This document shows, piece by piece, positions 15,800 to 24,710 of a stretch of DNA of 64,000 nucleotides. The first letter of the stretch is position 1. Every line of letters starts with the position of its first letter. Both the position numbers and the translations under genes were made by a program. The stretch comes from Oscillospiraceae bacterium (GTDB lineage: Bacteria > Bacillota > Clostridia > Oscillospirales > Ruminococcaceae). The DNA lies in contig JAAVYW010000061.1 of NCBI GenBank assembly GCA_022791315.1, positions 1 to 64,000 of the forward strand, written 5' to 3'. The notes below the pieces were generated by a model that saw only the letters and a program-made list of their open reading frames with translations, ran no database searches and was not told the origin of the DNA.

Positions 15800-16001
15800 C
15801 GAATCCGACCTTTCTGAGAAATCTCCCGCTTCCCAGGGGAGAAAAGAGCGTTTCCCGCCCCGCGCCCGCAGGCGCTTTCAATTATTTTGCAAGCGAATCC
15901 CACGGAGCGGGAGGCGCGCAGCAAAACGCTGGGCCAAACTGTGTTCGGCCTGGTTCGGTGGAGGGCCAAAGGCCTGGAACGAACCCTTCGGAAGCTGGCT
16001 T
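15800..16001. repeat. Hairpin-rich spacer between rnfE and rnfA
   Basis: About 200 bases without a gene. It shares the block CCCGCGCCCGCAGGCGCTTT with the rnfA-rnfB spacer and includes inverted repeats such as CGGAAGC...GCTTCCG near its upper end. Confidence 0.6.
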
Positions 16002-16691
16002 TTATTGAAAATTGGCTTCCGAACAATCGCCCTGTCCGGCGTTTTTGCAGAATTCCCGGGAGGGGCACATGGCGCAGCCGGTCTCCGGCCGGGTCTTGCC
16101 CCGCTTTGCCAGCACCTTGTTGGTGATGGCGATGAGGATGCCGAAGACAAAGAAGCCCCCCGGCGCCAGGATAAAGATAATCATGGGGTCAATCACGTCT
16201 TTCGTCACCGTGAGCCCGAAAATCGTGCCGCTGCCGATAAGCTCCCGGATACTCCCCATGAGCACCAGGGCCAGCGTAAAGCCCAGCCCCATCCCCAGCC
16301 CGTCAAAGGCGCTTGCCAGCACCGTGTTCTTGCTGGCAAACATCTCGGCCCTGGCTAAGATAATGCAGTTCACCACAATCAGGGGCAAAAAGATGCCCAG
16401 CTGCTTATTCAAATCCGGCAAAAAGCCCTGCACCAGCAGCATCACAATCGTCACCATCCCCGCGATGATGGTGATATAGGCGGGGATACGCACCTTGCTG
16501 GGAATCACATTCTTAAGCAGCGAAATCATGGTGTTGGTGCCGATGAGCACCAGCGTGGCCGCCAGCCCCATCCCCAGACCGTTAAAGGCCATAGTGGTAA
16601 CAGCCAGCGTGGGACAGGTGCCAAGCGCCAGCACCAGCACCGGGTTTTCCTTAATAATGCCGTTTAGCAGTGTTTTCCAATGCTTTGCCAT
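16002..16691 (-). CDS. rnfE: Rnf complex membrane subunit RnfE
   Basis: The 229-residue protein is the second RnfA/RnfE-type six-helix subunit. It shows NPVLVLALGTCPTLAVTT and VVNCIILARAEMFA, carrying the intramembrane cluster cysteines. The start is the ATG at 16691 after AAAGGAG. The C-terminus ends in a cysteine-rich tail (CAMCPSREFCKNAGQGDC), longer than in the shortest homologues; clostridial RnfE proteins often carry such a tail, perhaps an extra metal site. Confidence 0.95.
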   Translation of the reverse strand: MAKHWKTLLNGIIKENPVLVLALGTCPTLAVTTMAFNGLGMGLAATLVLIGTNTMISLLKNVIPSKVRIPAYITIIAGMVTIVMLLVQGFLPDLNKQLGIFLPLIVVNCIILARAEMFASKNTVLASAFDGLGMGLGFTLALVLMGSIRELIGSGTIFGLTVTKDVIDPMIIFILAPGGFFVFGILIAITNKVLAKRGKTRPETGCAMCPSREFCKNAGQGDCSEANFQ

Positions 16692-16704
16692 ATGCCCGCT
16701 CCTT

Positions 16705-17283
16705 TCACATCGTGTCCCGGCTGTAGGCGTAGAGCGCATAAATCTCCACCGCCTGGTTCACCGCCTGGGTGACAGCTTTGGAGGAAATTGTGGCACCTGC
16801 AACCGCCACAACCTCTCCCGGCCCCTTGGCGGTGTTCTTCACCACCTGGAACTGGGACCCCTGCCTATCCGCCAGGTATTGCTCTGTAAAGGCCTCGTCC
16901 TCCGTCTTCTTGCCCAGGCCGGGCGTCTCGGAGGAATTCAGGGTGTACACCCCCGTCACCTTCCCCTCGGCCGAGATGCCGGTCACGACGGTGATGTCCC
17001 CGCCGTAGCCCTTGGCCTTGGTGGTCACGGCATAGCCCAGGCCGCTGGTCTCCCGGTAAAGGGAATAGCCCTCATAGTCCGGGTTGTCGATAAAAAAGGT
17101 CACGTCCTCAAAGTCCTGCGCGCCGGGGAGCACCTCAATCCGGGCGGCGTTGGCGGCCTTGATTTCGTTTTCGGCAATGCGGTCCTTGGTGGCCTCATTT
17201 GTCAGCCCCAACAGGAAGGAAATCACCGCGCAAATCAGGGTGAGCACCACGGCGGGCGCCAAGTATTCCTTTGCTTTCATCAC
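16705..17283 (-). CDS. rnfG: Rnf complex FMN-binding subunit RnfG
   Basis: The 192-residue protein has one N-terminal membrane helix and an extracytoplasmic FMN-binding domain. The motif VAGATISSKAVTQAVNQA contains the threonine to which FMN is covalently bound through phosphate. ETPGLG is also conserved in the family. Its ATG overlaps the rnfD stop (ATGA), so the two are translationally coupled. Confidence 0.95.
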   Translation of the reverse strand: MMKAKEYLAPAVVLTLICAVISFLLGLTNEATKDRIAENEIKAANAARIEVLPGAQDFEDVTFFIDNPDYEGYSLYRETSGLGYAVTTKAKGYGGDITVVTGISAEGKVTGVYTLNSSETPGLGKKTEDEAFTEQYLADRQGSQFQVVKNTAKGPGEVVAVAGATISSKAVTQAVNQAVEIYALYAYSRDTM

Positions 17284-18239
17284 GCAGCCGCTCCTTTCTC
17301 CCGCTTCTCCTTGGGTTTCCCGCCAAAGGGCTTGCTGGGAAACAGCTTATCCAGATAGGGCACAACCAAGTTCATCAAAATGATGGAGAAGGAGACCCCC
17401 TCGGTCATAGAGCCAAAGAGCCGGATTAAGCAGGTGATAAGCCCGCAGCCCACGGCATAGACAATCCGCCCCTTGGTGGTGAGGGGCGAGGTGGTGTAGT
17501 CGGTGGCCATGAAGATGGCCCCCAGCACCAGCCCGCCCGAGAGCAGCTGGTAGAGGGGATAGGCCCCGCCCAGCGCCGTAAGGGCCGCCACCGTGCCCAG
17601 ATAGCACAGGGGAATCACCGGGGAAATCACCTTCCGCAGCACCAGGTACACGCCGCCCAGCAGCAGCGCCAGGATACAGGTCTCCCCCAGGCAGCCGCCC
17701 CGCAGGCCAAAGAGCAGCTCGGCCAGCTCCGGCATGGTCCCCTCCGCGCCGGAGAGCACCGCCAGCGGCGTGGCAGAGCTCACCGCGTCGGCCCCGCTGC
17801 CGGGGGCCACCCAGTAGGTCATCTGGGCAGGGAAGGAAATCATCAGCACAATGCGCCCCACCAGGGCGGGGTTGACAAAGTTCTGCCCAATCCCGCCAAA
17901 GAGCTGCTTGACAATCACAATCGCCACAAAGCAGCCGATTATCGCCATCCACAGCGGCAGCGTCACCGGCAGGTTAAAGGCCAGCAGCACCCCCGTCACC
18001 ACGGCGCTGAAATCCCCCACCGTCTGGGGCTTTTTCAGCAGGAGGGCATAGAGATATTCAAATACCACGCAGGCCGCCGCGCAGCACAGTGTCAGCAGCA
18101 GCGAGCGCACCCCAAAAATCATCACCGAGGCAACCAGCGCCGGCATCAGTGCAATGACCACGTCCAGCATAATGGAACGTGTGGTGACCGGGCTCTTGAG
18201 ATGAGGGGATGAGGAGACAGTGAGTTTCTTTTCCAGCAT
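17280..18239 (-). CDS. rnfD: Rnf complex membrane flavoprotein RnfD
   Basis: The 319-residue protein belongs to the NqrB/RnfD family, with about nine membrane helices. The sequence GADAVSSATPLAVL contains the conserved SxAT site of covalent FMN attachment, and IFMATDYTTSPLT is a further signature. It ends in a basic tail (KPFGGKPKEKREK). It lies 20 bases after rnfC. Confidence 0.95.
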   Translation of the reverse strand: MLEKKLTVSSSPHLKSPVTTRSIMLDVVIALMPALVASVMIFGVRSLLLTLCCAAACVVFEYLYALLLKKPQTVGDFSAVVTGVLLAFNLPVTLPLWMAIIGCFVAIVIVKQLFGGIGQNFVNPALVGRIVLMISFPAQMTYWVAPGSGADAVSSATPLAVLSGAEGTMPELAELLFGLRGGCLGETCILALLLGGVYLVLRKVISPVIPLCYLGTVAALTALGGAYPLYQLLSGGLVLGAIFMATDYTTSPLTTKGRIVYAVGCGLITCLIRLFGSMTEGVSFSIILMNLVVPYLDKLFPSKPFGGKPKEKREKGAAA

Positions 18240-18258
18240 GTCAAAATTCTCCTTTGGT

Positions 18259-19581
18259 TTATTTCCGCGATGCCGCCCGCACCATTTGCTTGGAGAGGCG
18301 CAGCACTGTCACCAGCGGGCGCTTGGCCGGGCAGGAGTATTCGCAGGTGCCGCACTCCATGCACACCATCACCTTGTGGGATAATAGGCTCTCCAAATCC
18401 TTCTCCTGGCAGGCAGTCTCAATTTCCACCGGCATCAAGTGCATGGGGCAGGAGGCCACGCACCGCCCGCAGCGGATGCAGGGGGTGGGCTCTGCCGCCT
18501 TGGGCAGGTCCTCCTCCGCCAAAAACAGCAGCGCATTGGTCTGCTTGAGCACCGGGAACTGGTCGGTGGCGTGGGCCAGCCCCATCATGGGGCCGCCGTT
18601 TAAAATCTTCTTGGGCGGCTTTTTGTAGCCCCCTGCAAACTTCGCCACCTCTTCAATAGAGGTGCCGATGGGCACCCGCACGTTCATCGGACGGGCAATC
18701 GCCCCCCCGTCCACTGTGATGCGCTTGGACACCAGGGGATACCCGGTCTGGAAATAGCGGTGCAAGAAAGCCACGCTGGTGACGTTCTGCACCATCACCC
18801 CCACATCCGCAGGCAGCCCCCCCTCGGGCACCACCCGCCCGGTGATTTCATAGATGAGCACCTTCTCCGCCCCCTGGGGATAGCGGGATTTCAGCGGCAC
18901 CACCTTTACCTTGGGGCTTCCTGCAAAGCGCTCTGTCAGCAGCTGGATGGCAGCGGGCTTGTTGTCCTCAATGCCGATAAAAATCTCCTGCATCTCCAGC
19001 CATTTGTCCACCAGGGAGATGCCCCCCACAATGTCCCCCGGGTTCTCCATACACTCCCGGTAGTCCGAGGTGATATAGGGCTCGCACTCCGCCGCGTTGA
19101 TAATCAGGGTGTTCACTTCACTCAAGTTCTTGGGGTTCAGCTTCACAAAGGTGGGGAATCCCGCGCCGCCCAGGCCCACCAGGCCCGACTCCTTGATGGC
19201 GGCGATAAAGTCCTCCCTGGAATTCACCTGGGGGGGCGAGATGGTGTCGTCCTTCTCCATGTTCCCGTCCGAGAGGATGGTGATGGCGGTCTGGGTGTTG
19301 CCCGCCGGCATCTGCACCTGGGTAATGGCCCCCACCTTGCCGGAAATGCTGGCGTGGATGGGCGCGGTGAGAAAGGCGTCGCTCAAGCCGATGACCTGCC
19401 CCACCCGCACCAAGTCCCCCACCTTCACCGTGGGGATGCAAGGCGCGCCGATGTGCTGCTGCATGGGGATTGTCACCTGCTCCGGGTTCATAAACTCCAG
19501 GGTCTCGCACTCCGCCGTGTTCTTGTGGTGGGGAACCTGTGCGCCGCCTCTGGAAAAACGGAATCGTCTTCTATTGGCCAC
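18259..19581 (-). CDS. rnfC: Rnf complex NADH/ferredoxin-binding subunit RnfC
   Basis: RnfC is the peripheral subunit that binds NAD(H) and FMN. The 440-residue protein has the lipoyl-like N-terminal domain, the nucleotide-binding motif GLVGLGGAGFPTFVK, the NAAECEPYITSDYRE flavin site, and two C-terminal [4Fe-4S] motifs, CIRCGRCVASCPMHL and CMECGTCEYSCPAKRP. First gene of the operon, with a clear promoter about 70 bases upstream. The complex couples ferredoxin oxidation and NAD reduction to Na+ or H+ export. Confidence 0.95.
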   Translation of the reverse strand: MANRRRFRFSRGGAQVPHHKNTAECETLEFMNPEQVTIPMQQHIGAPCIPTVKVGDLVRVGQVIGLSDAFLTAPIHASISGKVGAITQVQMPAGNTQTAITILSDGNMEKDDTISPPQVNSREDFIAAIKESGLVGLGGAGFPTFVKLNPKNLSEVNTLIINAAECEPYITSDYRECMENPGDIVGGISLVDKWLEMQEIFIGIEDNKPAAIQLLTERFAGSPKVKVVPLKSRYPQGAEKVLIYEITGRVVPEGGLPADVGVMVQNVTSVAFLHRYFQTGYPLVSKRITVDGGAIARPMNVRVPIGTSIEEVAKFAGGYKKPPKKILNGGPMMGLAHATDQFPVLKQTNALLFLAEEDLPKAAEPTPCIRCGRCVASCPMHLMPVEIETACQEKDLESLLSHKVMVCMECGTCEYSCPAKRPLVTVLRLSKQMVRAASRK

Positions 19582-19653
19582 AGTAGATACCTCCTGTGAA
19601 AAAATAACGGGGCCGCCAAAAATGGCCGCTCCCGGTCATAGCTCAACACACTT

Positions 19654-19682
19654 ATTTTAAATGATTTCTCATTCTATTTCAA
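19654..19682 (-). promoter_or_regulatory. Promoter of the rnf operon
   Basis: On the minus strand TTGAAA (19682-19677), a 17-base spacer and TAAAAT (19659-19654) precede rnfC. The remaining intergenic bases to 19820 hold no gene. Confidence 0.7.
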
Positions 19683-19818
19683 CTAAAAAATTGCGGTTTC
19701 CCCAAAATAACCATAGAATCCTCAGAATCTCCAGTAAATTTCCCAAGTTTTTGCCGCCTCCCGCCTCCCAAAGGGGACCAGCACCCAAAATACACCCTTT
19801 TCTTCTCTTCAAAGAAAT

Positions 19819-19826
19819 GCTATAAT
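19819..19826 (+). promoter_or_regulatory. Extended -10 promoter of alr
   Basis: TGCTATAAT gives an extended -10 element about 60 bases before the alr start; no good -35 hexamer is visible. Confidence 0.5.
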
Positions 19827-19885
19827 AGGAAAAACCGCATATTCTTCTAGCGGGGCCATCCCCGCATCAATCGATAAAGGGACTG

Positions 19886-21085
19886 ATGACAATGAACCCA
19901 AAGCAGATGGTCGAGCGCACCTGGGCCACCGTGAGCTTAGACAATATCGCCTATAATTTCCGCCAAATCCGCAGGGCCGCAGGGCCGGGCTGCAAAGTGA
20001 TGGGCGTCGTCAAGGCCGATGCCTATGGCCACGGGGACTACAACGTGGCCAAAGTCCTGGTGGAGGAGGGGGCCGATTTCCTGGGCGTCTCTTCCCTGGA
20101 CGAGGCCCTGGCCCTGCGCCGCCACTTCTCCTCGGTGCCCATCCTGGTGCTGGGCTATACCCCGCCCGAATGCGCCGCCGATTTGAGCGAAAACCATATC
20201 TCCCAAACCGTCTTCTCCGCCTCCTACGCCCAGGCGCTCTCCGAGGCCTGCCGTCCCAGCGCCCTCACCGTAGAGGTACATATCAAAATCGACACCGGCA
20301 TGTCCCGCATCGGCTTTGCCTGCGACAGCTTCTCCCTCCCCCGCTGTGTGGAGGAAGCCGCCGCCTGCTTTTCCCTGCCCGGCCTGCACGTGGAGGGCAT
20401 CTTCACCCACTTTGCCGTCTCCGACGAGCTGAGCCCCTCCTCCGAGGACTATACCAAAACCCAGTACCAGCTCTTCTGCCAGGCCTGCTCCGCCTTAGAG
20501 GAGCAGGGCTTTTCCCTGGGCCTTCGCCACTGCTGCAACAGCGGCGCCGTGCTCAACTACCCGGAGATGCGCCTGGACATGGTGCGCCCCGGCATCCTGC
20601 TATACGGCCTCTATCCCAGCGAAGAAATCCGCTGCCCCATCCCACTGCGCCCCGCCATGGAGCTGCACTCCGTGGTCACGCTGGTAAAGGAAATCGGCCC
20701 CGGCGTCTCAGTGAGCTATGGCCGCACCTTCACTTCCCCACGCCCCATGCAGGTGGCAACCGTCCCCATCGGCTATGCCGATGGCTTCCCCCGCACCTGC
20801 CGGGGCGCCTCCCTGCTCATCCGGGGCCAGCGGGCGCCAGTGGTGGGCCGGGTGTGCATGGACCAGCTGATGGTAGATGTCACCCACATCCCCGGCGTGC
20901 AGCCCGGCGACAGCGTCGTGGTTTTTGGGAAAGACGGCGGGGCCGCCATCCCCGTGGAGGAGTTCGCCTCCTTCTCCGGCACTGTCAACTACGAGAGCAT
21001 CTGCTCCATCGGCACCCGCGTCCCCCGGGTCTATCTCCGGGGCGGCCAAACCGTAGATCTTTTGGAGTACCTGTCCATTAAATGA
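19886..21085 (+). CDS. alr: Alanine racemase
   Basis: The 399-residue PLP enzyme interconverts L- and D-alanine for peptidoglycan. The catalytic lysine lies in GVVKADAYGHGDYNV, the IDTGMSRIG motif is present, the second catalytic tyrosine is in SYGRTF, and GRVCMDQLMVDV matches the C-terminal domain motif. Start ATG at 19886 with AAAGG five bases before; an ATG six bases later is possible. Its 3' end is followed by the GyrI-like gene 17 bases later. Confidence 0.95.
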   Translation: MTMNPKQMVERTWATVSLDNIAYNFRQIRRAAGPGCKVMGVVKADAYGHGDYNVAKVLVEEGADFLGVSSLDEALALRRHFSSVPILVLGYTPPECAADLSENHISQTVFSASYAQALSEACRPSALTVEVHIKIDTGMSRIGFACDSFSLPRCVEEAAACFSLPGLHVEGIFTHFAVSDELSPSSEDYTKTQYQLFCQACSALEEQGFSLGLRHCCNSGAVLNYPEMRLDMVRPGILLYGLYPSEEIRCPIPLRPAMELHSVVTLVKEIGPGVSVSYGRTFTSPRPMQVATVPIGYADGFPRTCRGASLLIRGQRAPVVGRVCMDQLMVDVTHIPGVQPGDSVVVFGKDGGAAIPVEEFASFSGTVNYESICSIGTRVPRVYLRGGQTVDLLEYLSIK

Positions 21086-21102
21086 GAAAGGATGTCTAGA
21101 CT

Positions 21103-21597
21103 ATGGCACAAATTATCCGCACCTACCGGGAAGAACTCCCCCAGTGCTGTCTCATCGGCAAGCGCTACACAGAAGCAGATGCCCATCCCCAGATGCAGTT
21201 CGCCCCTCTCTGGGGCCAGTGGTTTGCCCAGGGCTGGTTTGCAGAACTGGAAAAGCTCCCCTCCGCCCTGGAAGACGCCTATATCGCCGCCATGCGCCAG
21301 ACTGACACCGGGTCGGAATACTGGATTGGCATGTTCTTCCCCAGCGATACAAAAGCGCCCCAGGGCTTTTCCCGTCTCCCGCTGGGCCCCGCCCCCATGG
21401 GCACCGCCTGGATTCAGGGCAGCGAAGAGGGCCGCGACCTCTACGCAGCCGAGGGCGACGCCTTCAAAGCCCTGCAGGATGCAGGCCTCACTCCCGCCGG
21501 CACCTGGTGCTTTGAGCGCTACGCCTGTCCCCGCTTCACCACCCCGGACGAAAACGGCAACGTCATCCTGGACTTCTGCGCCCTCCTGGCAGAATAG
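21103..21597 (+). CDS. GyrI-like/effector-binding domain protein
   Basis: The 164-residue protein fits the GyrI-like (SOUL-type) small-molecule-binding fold: paired beta strands, YWIGMFFPSD in the middle, PAGTWCFER near the end. Such domains occur alone or as sensor modules of MerR/AraC regulators, and some hydrolyse small esters. No DNA-binding domain is attached. Probably cotranscribed with alr. It is convergent with the phage-derived operon. Confidence 0.7.
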   Translation: MAQIIRTYREELPQCCLIGKRYTEADAHPQMQFAPLWGQWFAQGWFAELEKLPSALEDAYIAAMRQTDTGSEYWIGMFFPSDTKAPQGFSRLPLGPAPMGTAWIQGSEEGRDLYAAEGDAFKALQDAGLTPAGTWCFERYACPRFTTPDENGNVILDFCALLAE

Positions 21598-21615
21598 CGC
21601 CTTTCTATACATAAG

Positions 21616-21669
21616 CAAAAAATCTCCCCGAAAGACTGGAAATTCCGGCCCGCCGGGGAAATTTTTTAC
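21616..21669. terminator. Bidirectional terminator at the end of the phage-derived operon
   Basis: AAAAAATCTCCCCG and CGGGGAAATTTTTT form a stem around a 24-base loop. It separates the GyrI-like gene from the convergent tail-fibre gene and can end both transcripts. Confidence 0.75.
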
Positions 21670-21670
21670 C

Positions 21671-22168
21671 CTATTTCAGCACCAGATAATAGTAAGTCGC
21701 GCCCTTGGTGTTCAGCCTGGGCGCATACCCCGCCGGGTTCGTGGTAGTCACCTCCATCACACTAAACCCGGTGTCAAACACCGTCATGCCTGAAGTGCCC
21801 CCCTCCCCAATGGCAATCCCCCCATTGGCCAGCGCCATAGAGGTGGGGAAATTACAGGTGACAAGGGGCGTCCAATCCTGGAACACCAGCACCGCCTTGG
21901 GCTTGTACCCCAGGGTAATCGCCCGGTTCCCCTGCCCGTCCCCCACATAGCTCCCTGTCGCCAGCGAGAGCTTGTCCTGCCAGGCCGCCCGCTCCGCCGC
22001 CGTGATATGGGCCACCCCATCCCCCTGATGGGTTTCCAGCCCGGTCTCCAGCGTGTGCAGCGCGCCGTCAATCCTCTGGTTATCGTAGTTAAAATCCTCC
22101 CGCTTCGGCTTGTCCAAGCCAATCCAACTGTTCAAGTTATAGTGATTTGTCTTTAATGTACTCGACAT
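21671..22168 (-). CDS. Short phage tail fibre protein
   Basis: The 165-residue protein opens with LKTNHYNLNSWIGLDKPKRE and NYDNQRIDGALHTLE, the N-terminal segment by which many Firmicute prophage tail fibres attach to the baseplate. A short linker with ITAAERAAWQDKL leads to a beta-rich tip. It is much shorter than usual host-range fibres. The start at 22168 has GGGAGG at eight to nine bases. Last gene of the operon; no fibre chaperone, holin or lysin follows. Confidence 0.7.
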   Translation of the reverse strand: MSSTLKTNHYNLNSWIGLDKPKREDFNYDNQRIDGALHTLETGLETHQGDGVAHITAAERAAWQDKLSLATGSYVGDGQGNRAITLGYKPKAVLVFQDWTPLVTCNFPTSMALANGGIAIGEGGTSGMTVFDTGFSVMEVTTTNPAGYAPRLNTKGATYYYLVLK

Positions 22169-22197
22169 CCCGTGTTCCTCCCTCACCGGAAAAGGCC

Positions 22198-22782
22198 CTA
22201 CAGCGCCTCCCCCACCACTTCAAACTCATCCCAAGTAAAGTCCCGCTTGTCCAGCCGGTCAAAATCCCAGTCCTTGGCCTCAAACTTTTCCCAGGTAAAG
22301 CTGCCAAACTCAAAGTCCACTTCCAGATGTGCAGGCAAAATCCGCAGCGCATCCCGCTTGAGCCGGTCATAGGAGATAAAATTGCCCAAGAACCCCTCCG
22401 AGGTAATGGAGAGCTTCTCCTCCTCCCGGTTCTCCTGGATTTTGGCGTCCAGCCCAATGGAATGCAGCCCGTTTTCCATCCCCTCCAGGTTGTAGTCCCT
22501 AGGCGCCATGCTGAGGGTATAGCGCAGCAGCTCCCGGCGGGTCTCCAAGGGCAGCTTGCTGTTGGCGGGGAAATTCATCAGCTTTTCCCGCTCTGTAATC
22601 CCAAACCCCTCTGCCGTCTGCAAAAATGCCTCCCGGTATATCTCCCCCAGCCGCCCGTAGAGCAGCCCAAACCCCTTCGCATAACTGAGCAGCTCCCAGT
22701 ACACCAGCGAATTCTCCCGCAGGCTGTAGAGCCGCAGCGGCTGCATCAGCCGCATCATCCCCACCAAACTCGTGTTTACCAT
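22198..22782 (-). CDS. Phage tail protein I / DUF2313-type baseplate protein
   Basis: The 194-residue protein lies directly after baseplate J, where Mu/P2/PBSX-like phages carry protein I or XkdU. Its mix of helical N-terminal (LYSLRENSLVYWELLSYAKG) and a region RRELLRYTLSMAPRDYNLEG fits the DUF2313/YmfQ family. The C-terminus ends in aromatic and acidic repeats (WEKFEAKDWDFDRLDKRDF). GAGGAGG precedes the ATG at 22782. A 109-base spacer with a short hairpin separates it from J. Confidence 0.65.
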   Translation of the reverse strand: MVNTSLVGMMRLMQPLRLYSLRENSLVYWELLSYAKGFGLLYGRLGEIYREAFLQTAEGFGITEREKLMNFPANSKLPLETRRELLRYTLSMAPRDYNLEGMENGLHSIGLDAKIQENREEEKLSITSEGFLGNFISYDRLKRDALRILPAHLEVDFEFGSFTWEKFEAKDWDFDRLDKRDFTWDEFEVVGEAL

Positions 22783-22890
22783 TTTCCCCTCCTCCTCGTA
22801 AGCACCCCCGCGCCTACAGGCGCCCTCCCTCCCCGTGGAGTCTGTCACAACAAAACCAGCCGAAGAAGCCATTCCCGAAAGGGCCGCCCC

Positions 22891-23958
22891 TCACTCGGCC
22901 AAAATCAGCTCTTCCACCGTCACATTCCCCAGGGTAAAGAGCCCGTCCCCGTCCTGGGGCAAGTCCTCTGCCGGCGCCGTCAGCCGGCAGTTGGCCACCC
23001 CCGGCACGGCATAGAGGGTGCTGATGAGCGCCGCCCGGTACAGGGGCGCCCCCACCCCAATCCCGGCAAAAAAGGCCGCCGCAGCTTCCCGCACCTGGGC
23101 CTCCACTGCCGCGAAGGTGTGCCCGTCCTCCACGGCGGCTTTCACCGTGCAGGCAACCGCCTGGGGCTTGGGGGGCAGCACCCGCACATCCACGTTGATT
23201 TCCTTGGCCTTCTCAAAATCCGCGGCCATCCGTTCCCGCAGGGCAGCCCCGTCCACGCCGGGCCGTACCTGCACAATGATGTCCACCGTCCCCCGCCCCC
23301 TGGCCCTGGGGAGCACGTTGGCGCTTGCCACGCCCTCGTACTTCATAGCCTCGTCGTAGTAATAGGCGGTATTGGTGCCGTTGGAAATCACCCGGAAGCT
23401 GCTCTCCACCCTGGCCCGCAGGCTCCCGTCTTCTTCCCTGTCCACCCCGTCGGCAAACTGTACCGGGTTTGTCACCTGGGAAATCCCCTGGGGCGGCGTC
23501 ACCATCACGTCAATGAGCCCCGCCGCCACATTGTACTCCGCCCCGCCCTCAGTGGACCGGGCAGGCACGGTCACGCTCAGTTCCCCCGCCCTCAGCACCG
23601 CCTCTTCCATGGTCTCAAAGCACAGCTGCGGGCTCTCCCCCACTGCACACACTGTCCCCACCGGGATAGCAATGTCCTGCCCTGCCGGCGTCTGCCGGGA
23701 GAAGATGAGCTTCCCCACCGAGGGGGCGGCCTCCCGCCGCAGGATACCCCTGGTCTCCCCGTGCATGTCCAGGTACTCCCCCTGCGCCGTCTGGGGGAAC
23801 ATCTCCTCCTGCAGCCGCTCCGTCTTGAGCCAGAGCTCATAGAGCTGCGCCGCCAACACCTTCATCCGTATCCCAATGTCCGAGGCCCCGTCCGGCGAAA
23901 ACCCTGCCAGCCCTGTAAACTCCTCTGTCATCGCCTGCAAAATCTCTTCATAGGTCAT
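22891..23958 (-). CDS. Baseplate J-like protein
   Basis: The 355-residue protein matches the baseplate J family (P2 gpJ, XkdT), which forms the baseplate wedges around the hub. Visible signs are the N-terminal helices, IPVGTVCAVGESPQLCFETM, ARSTEGGAEYNVAAG, the conserved DGVDREEDGSLRARV motif, and the repeated domain with VASANVLPRARGRGTVDIIV. Length is close to P2 gpJ. AGGAGG lies eight bases before the ATG. Confidence 0.85.
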   Translation of the reverse strand: MTYEEILQAMTEEFTGLAGFSPDGASDIGIRMKVLAAQLYELWLKTERLQEEMFPQTAQGEYLDMHGETRGILRREAAPSVGKLIFSRQTPAGQDIAIPVGTVCAVGESPQLCFETMEEAVLRAGELSVTVPARSTEGGAEYNVAAGLIDVMVTPPQGISQVTNPVQFADGVDREEDGSLRARVESSFRVISNGTNTAYYYDEAMKYEGVASANVLPRARGRGTVDIIVQVRPGVDGAALRERMAADFEKAKEINVDVRVLPPKPQAVACTVKAAVEDGHTFAAVEAQVREAAAAFFAGIGVGAPLYRAALISTLYAVPGVANCRLTAPAEDLPQDGDGLFTLGNVTVEELILAE

Positions 23959-23970
23959 CCCGTACCCCTC

Positions 23971-24336
23971 CTAATTCCCAATCTCCACCGCCGCTGTCTC
24001 CTCCCGTCCGCCAAATCCCAGCCGGTATTCCAGCAAAATCGCCTGCCGCTCGTAGGAGTAGCCCGCCTTCACCCCCAGCACCTCTGTCCCCGGCATTTTT
24101 TCCAGTGCCTCCTTGGCGTAGAGCAGCGCCTGCTCCTCCCAGTGGGCCCGCTTGGCGTCCCGCAGCAGGTGGAGCTGGCTGCCCAGCTCCGGGTCCAAGG
24201 GAAAGGAGCCCTTCTTCACTGTCAGGCGGATGAGGGCCCGCTGGATTTGTTCCTCTGTCCCGCCAATGGCCTTTGGCAGCCCGCCCCGCCCCCGCACAAA
24301 ATCCCCGTTTTGCAGCATGGTGTCCATCCGCTTCAC
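23971..24336 (-). CDS. gp25-like baseplate wedge protein (XkdS type)
   Basis: About 121 residues with the layout of gp25-like or DUF2634 wedge proteins: GDFVRGRGGLPKAIGGTEEQ, IQRALIRLTVKKGSFPLDPE, GSQLHLLRDAKRAHWEEQAL and a final strand EYRLGFGGREE. Family members cap the sheath at the baseplate. I use the GTG at 24336, which overlaps the stop of the upstream gene (GTGA); the ATG at 24327 is the alternative. Confidence 0.75.
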   Translation of the reverse strand: MKRMDTMLQNGDFVRGRGGLPKAIGGTEEQIQRALIRLTVKKGSFPLDPELGSQLHLLRDAKRAHWEEQALLYAKEALEKMPGTEVLGVKAGYSYERQAILLEYRLGFGGREETAAVEIGN

Positions 24337-24707
24337 TCTCCTCTCCCCAAAAGTTCCCCGTCCTTGGTAATCACCAGCCCGTTGATTACCACGCTCCCGT
24401 CGTTTCTCAGCCGGATTTTGGCTCCCCCCGCGCTGGCGATTGTCACCTCTCCCGGCAGCAGCTCTCCCGCCAGGGTACGCACCCCCAGGCACACATAGTC
24501 CTGCCCCATCGGCACCATCATGGCCTGTTCCCCCTCCGGCGGCAGCGCCGCATATCCATAGGGGGCAAAGAGGGGCATGTCCCTGGCCTCCCTCACCCCC
24601 TGGGCGTAGAGATACCCCTCTCCCACCAGGGAAACCGGCCCCGCCTGGGGCTCTGCCACTCTCTTCTCCCGCATCATCCGCTGGGAAATCCACATGTTTA
24701 TGACCAT
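24333..24707 (-). CDS. Baseplate spike / gpV-like protein
   Basis: The 124-residue protein sits between the hub and gp25 genes, the place of P2 gpV or XkdR-like spike proteins. Its C-terminal part (AGGAKIRLRNDGSVVINGLV) is the beta-strand repeat typical of spike tips that pierce the outer layer. The start at 24707 is preceded by a dispersed repeat that sets a hairpin between AGGAAG and the ATG. It is shorter than full gpV. Confidence 0.68.
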   Translation of the reverse strand: MVINMWISQRMMREKRVAEPQAGPVSLVGEGYLYAQGVREARDMPLFAPYGYAALPPEGEQAMMVPMGQDYVCLGVRTLAGELLPGEVTIASAGGAKIRLRNDGSVVINGLVITKDGELLGRGE

Positions 24708-24710
24708 AGC

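Noticed and set aside
21598..21670. Search for an att site at the ends of the phage-derived operon
   Set aside because: No direct repeat longer than chance was found between this end and 36037-36268, and neither side is a tRNA gene.
22147..24498. A 783-codon plus-strand open frame across the baseplate genes
   Set aside because: It is antisense to four genes with clear families and is rich in Pro, His and Arg, as expected for the complement of GC-rich coding sequence.
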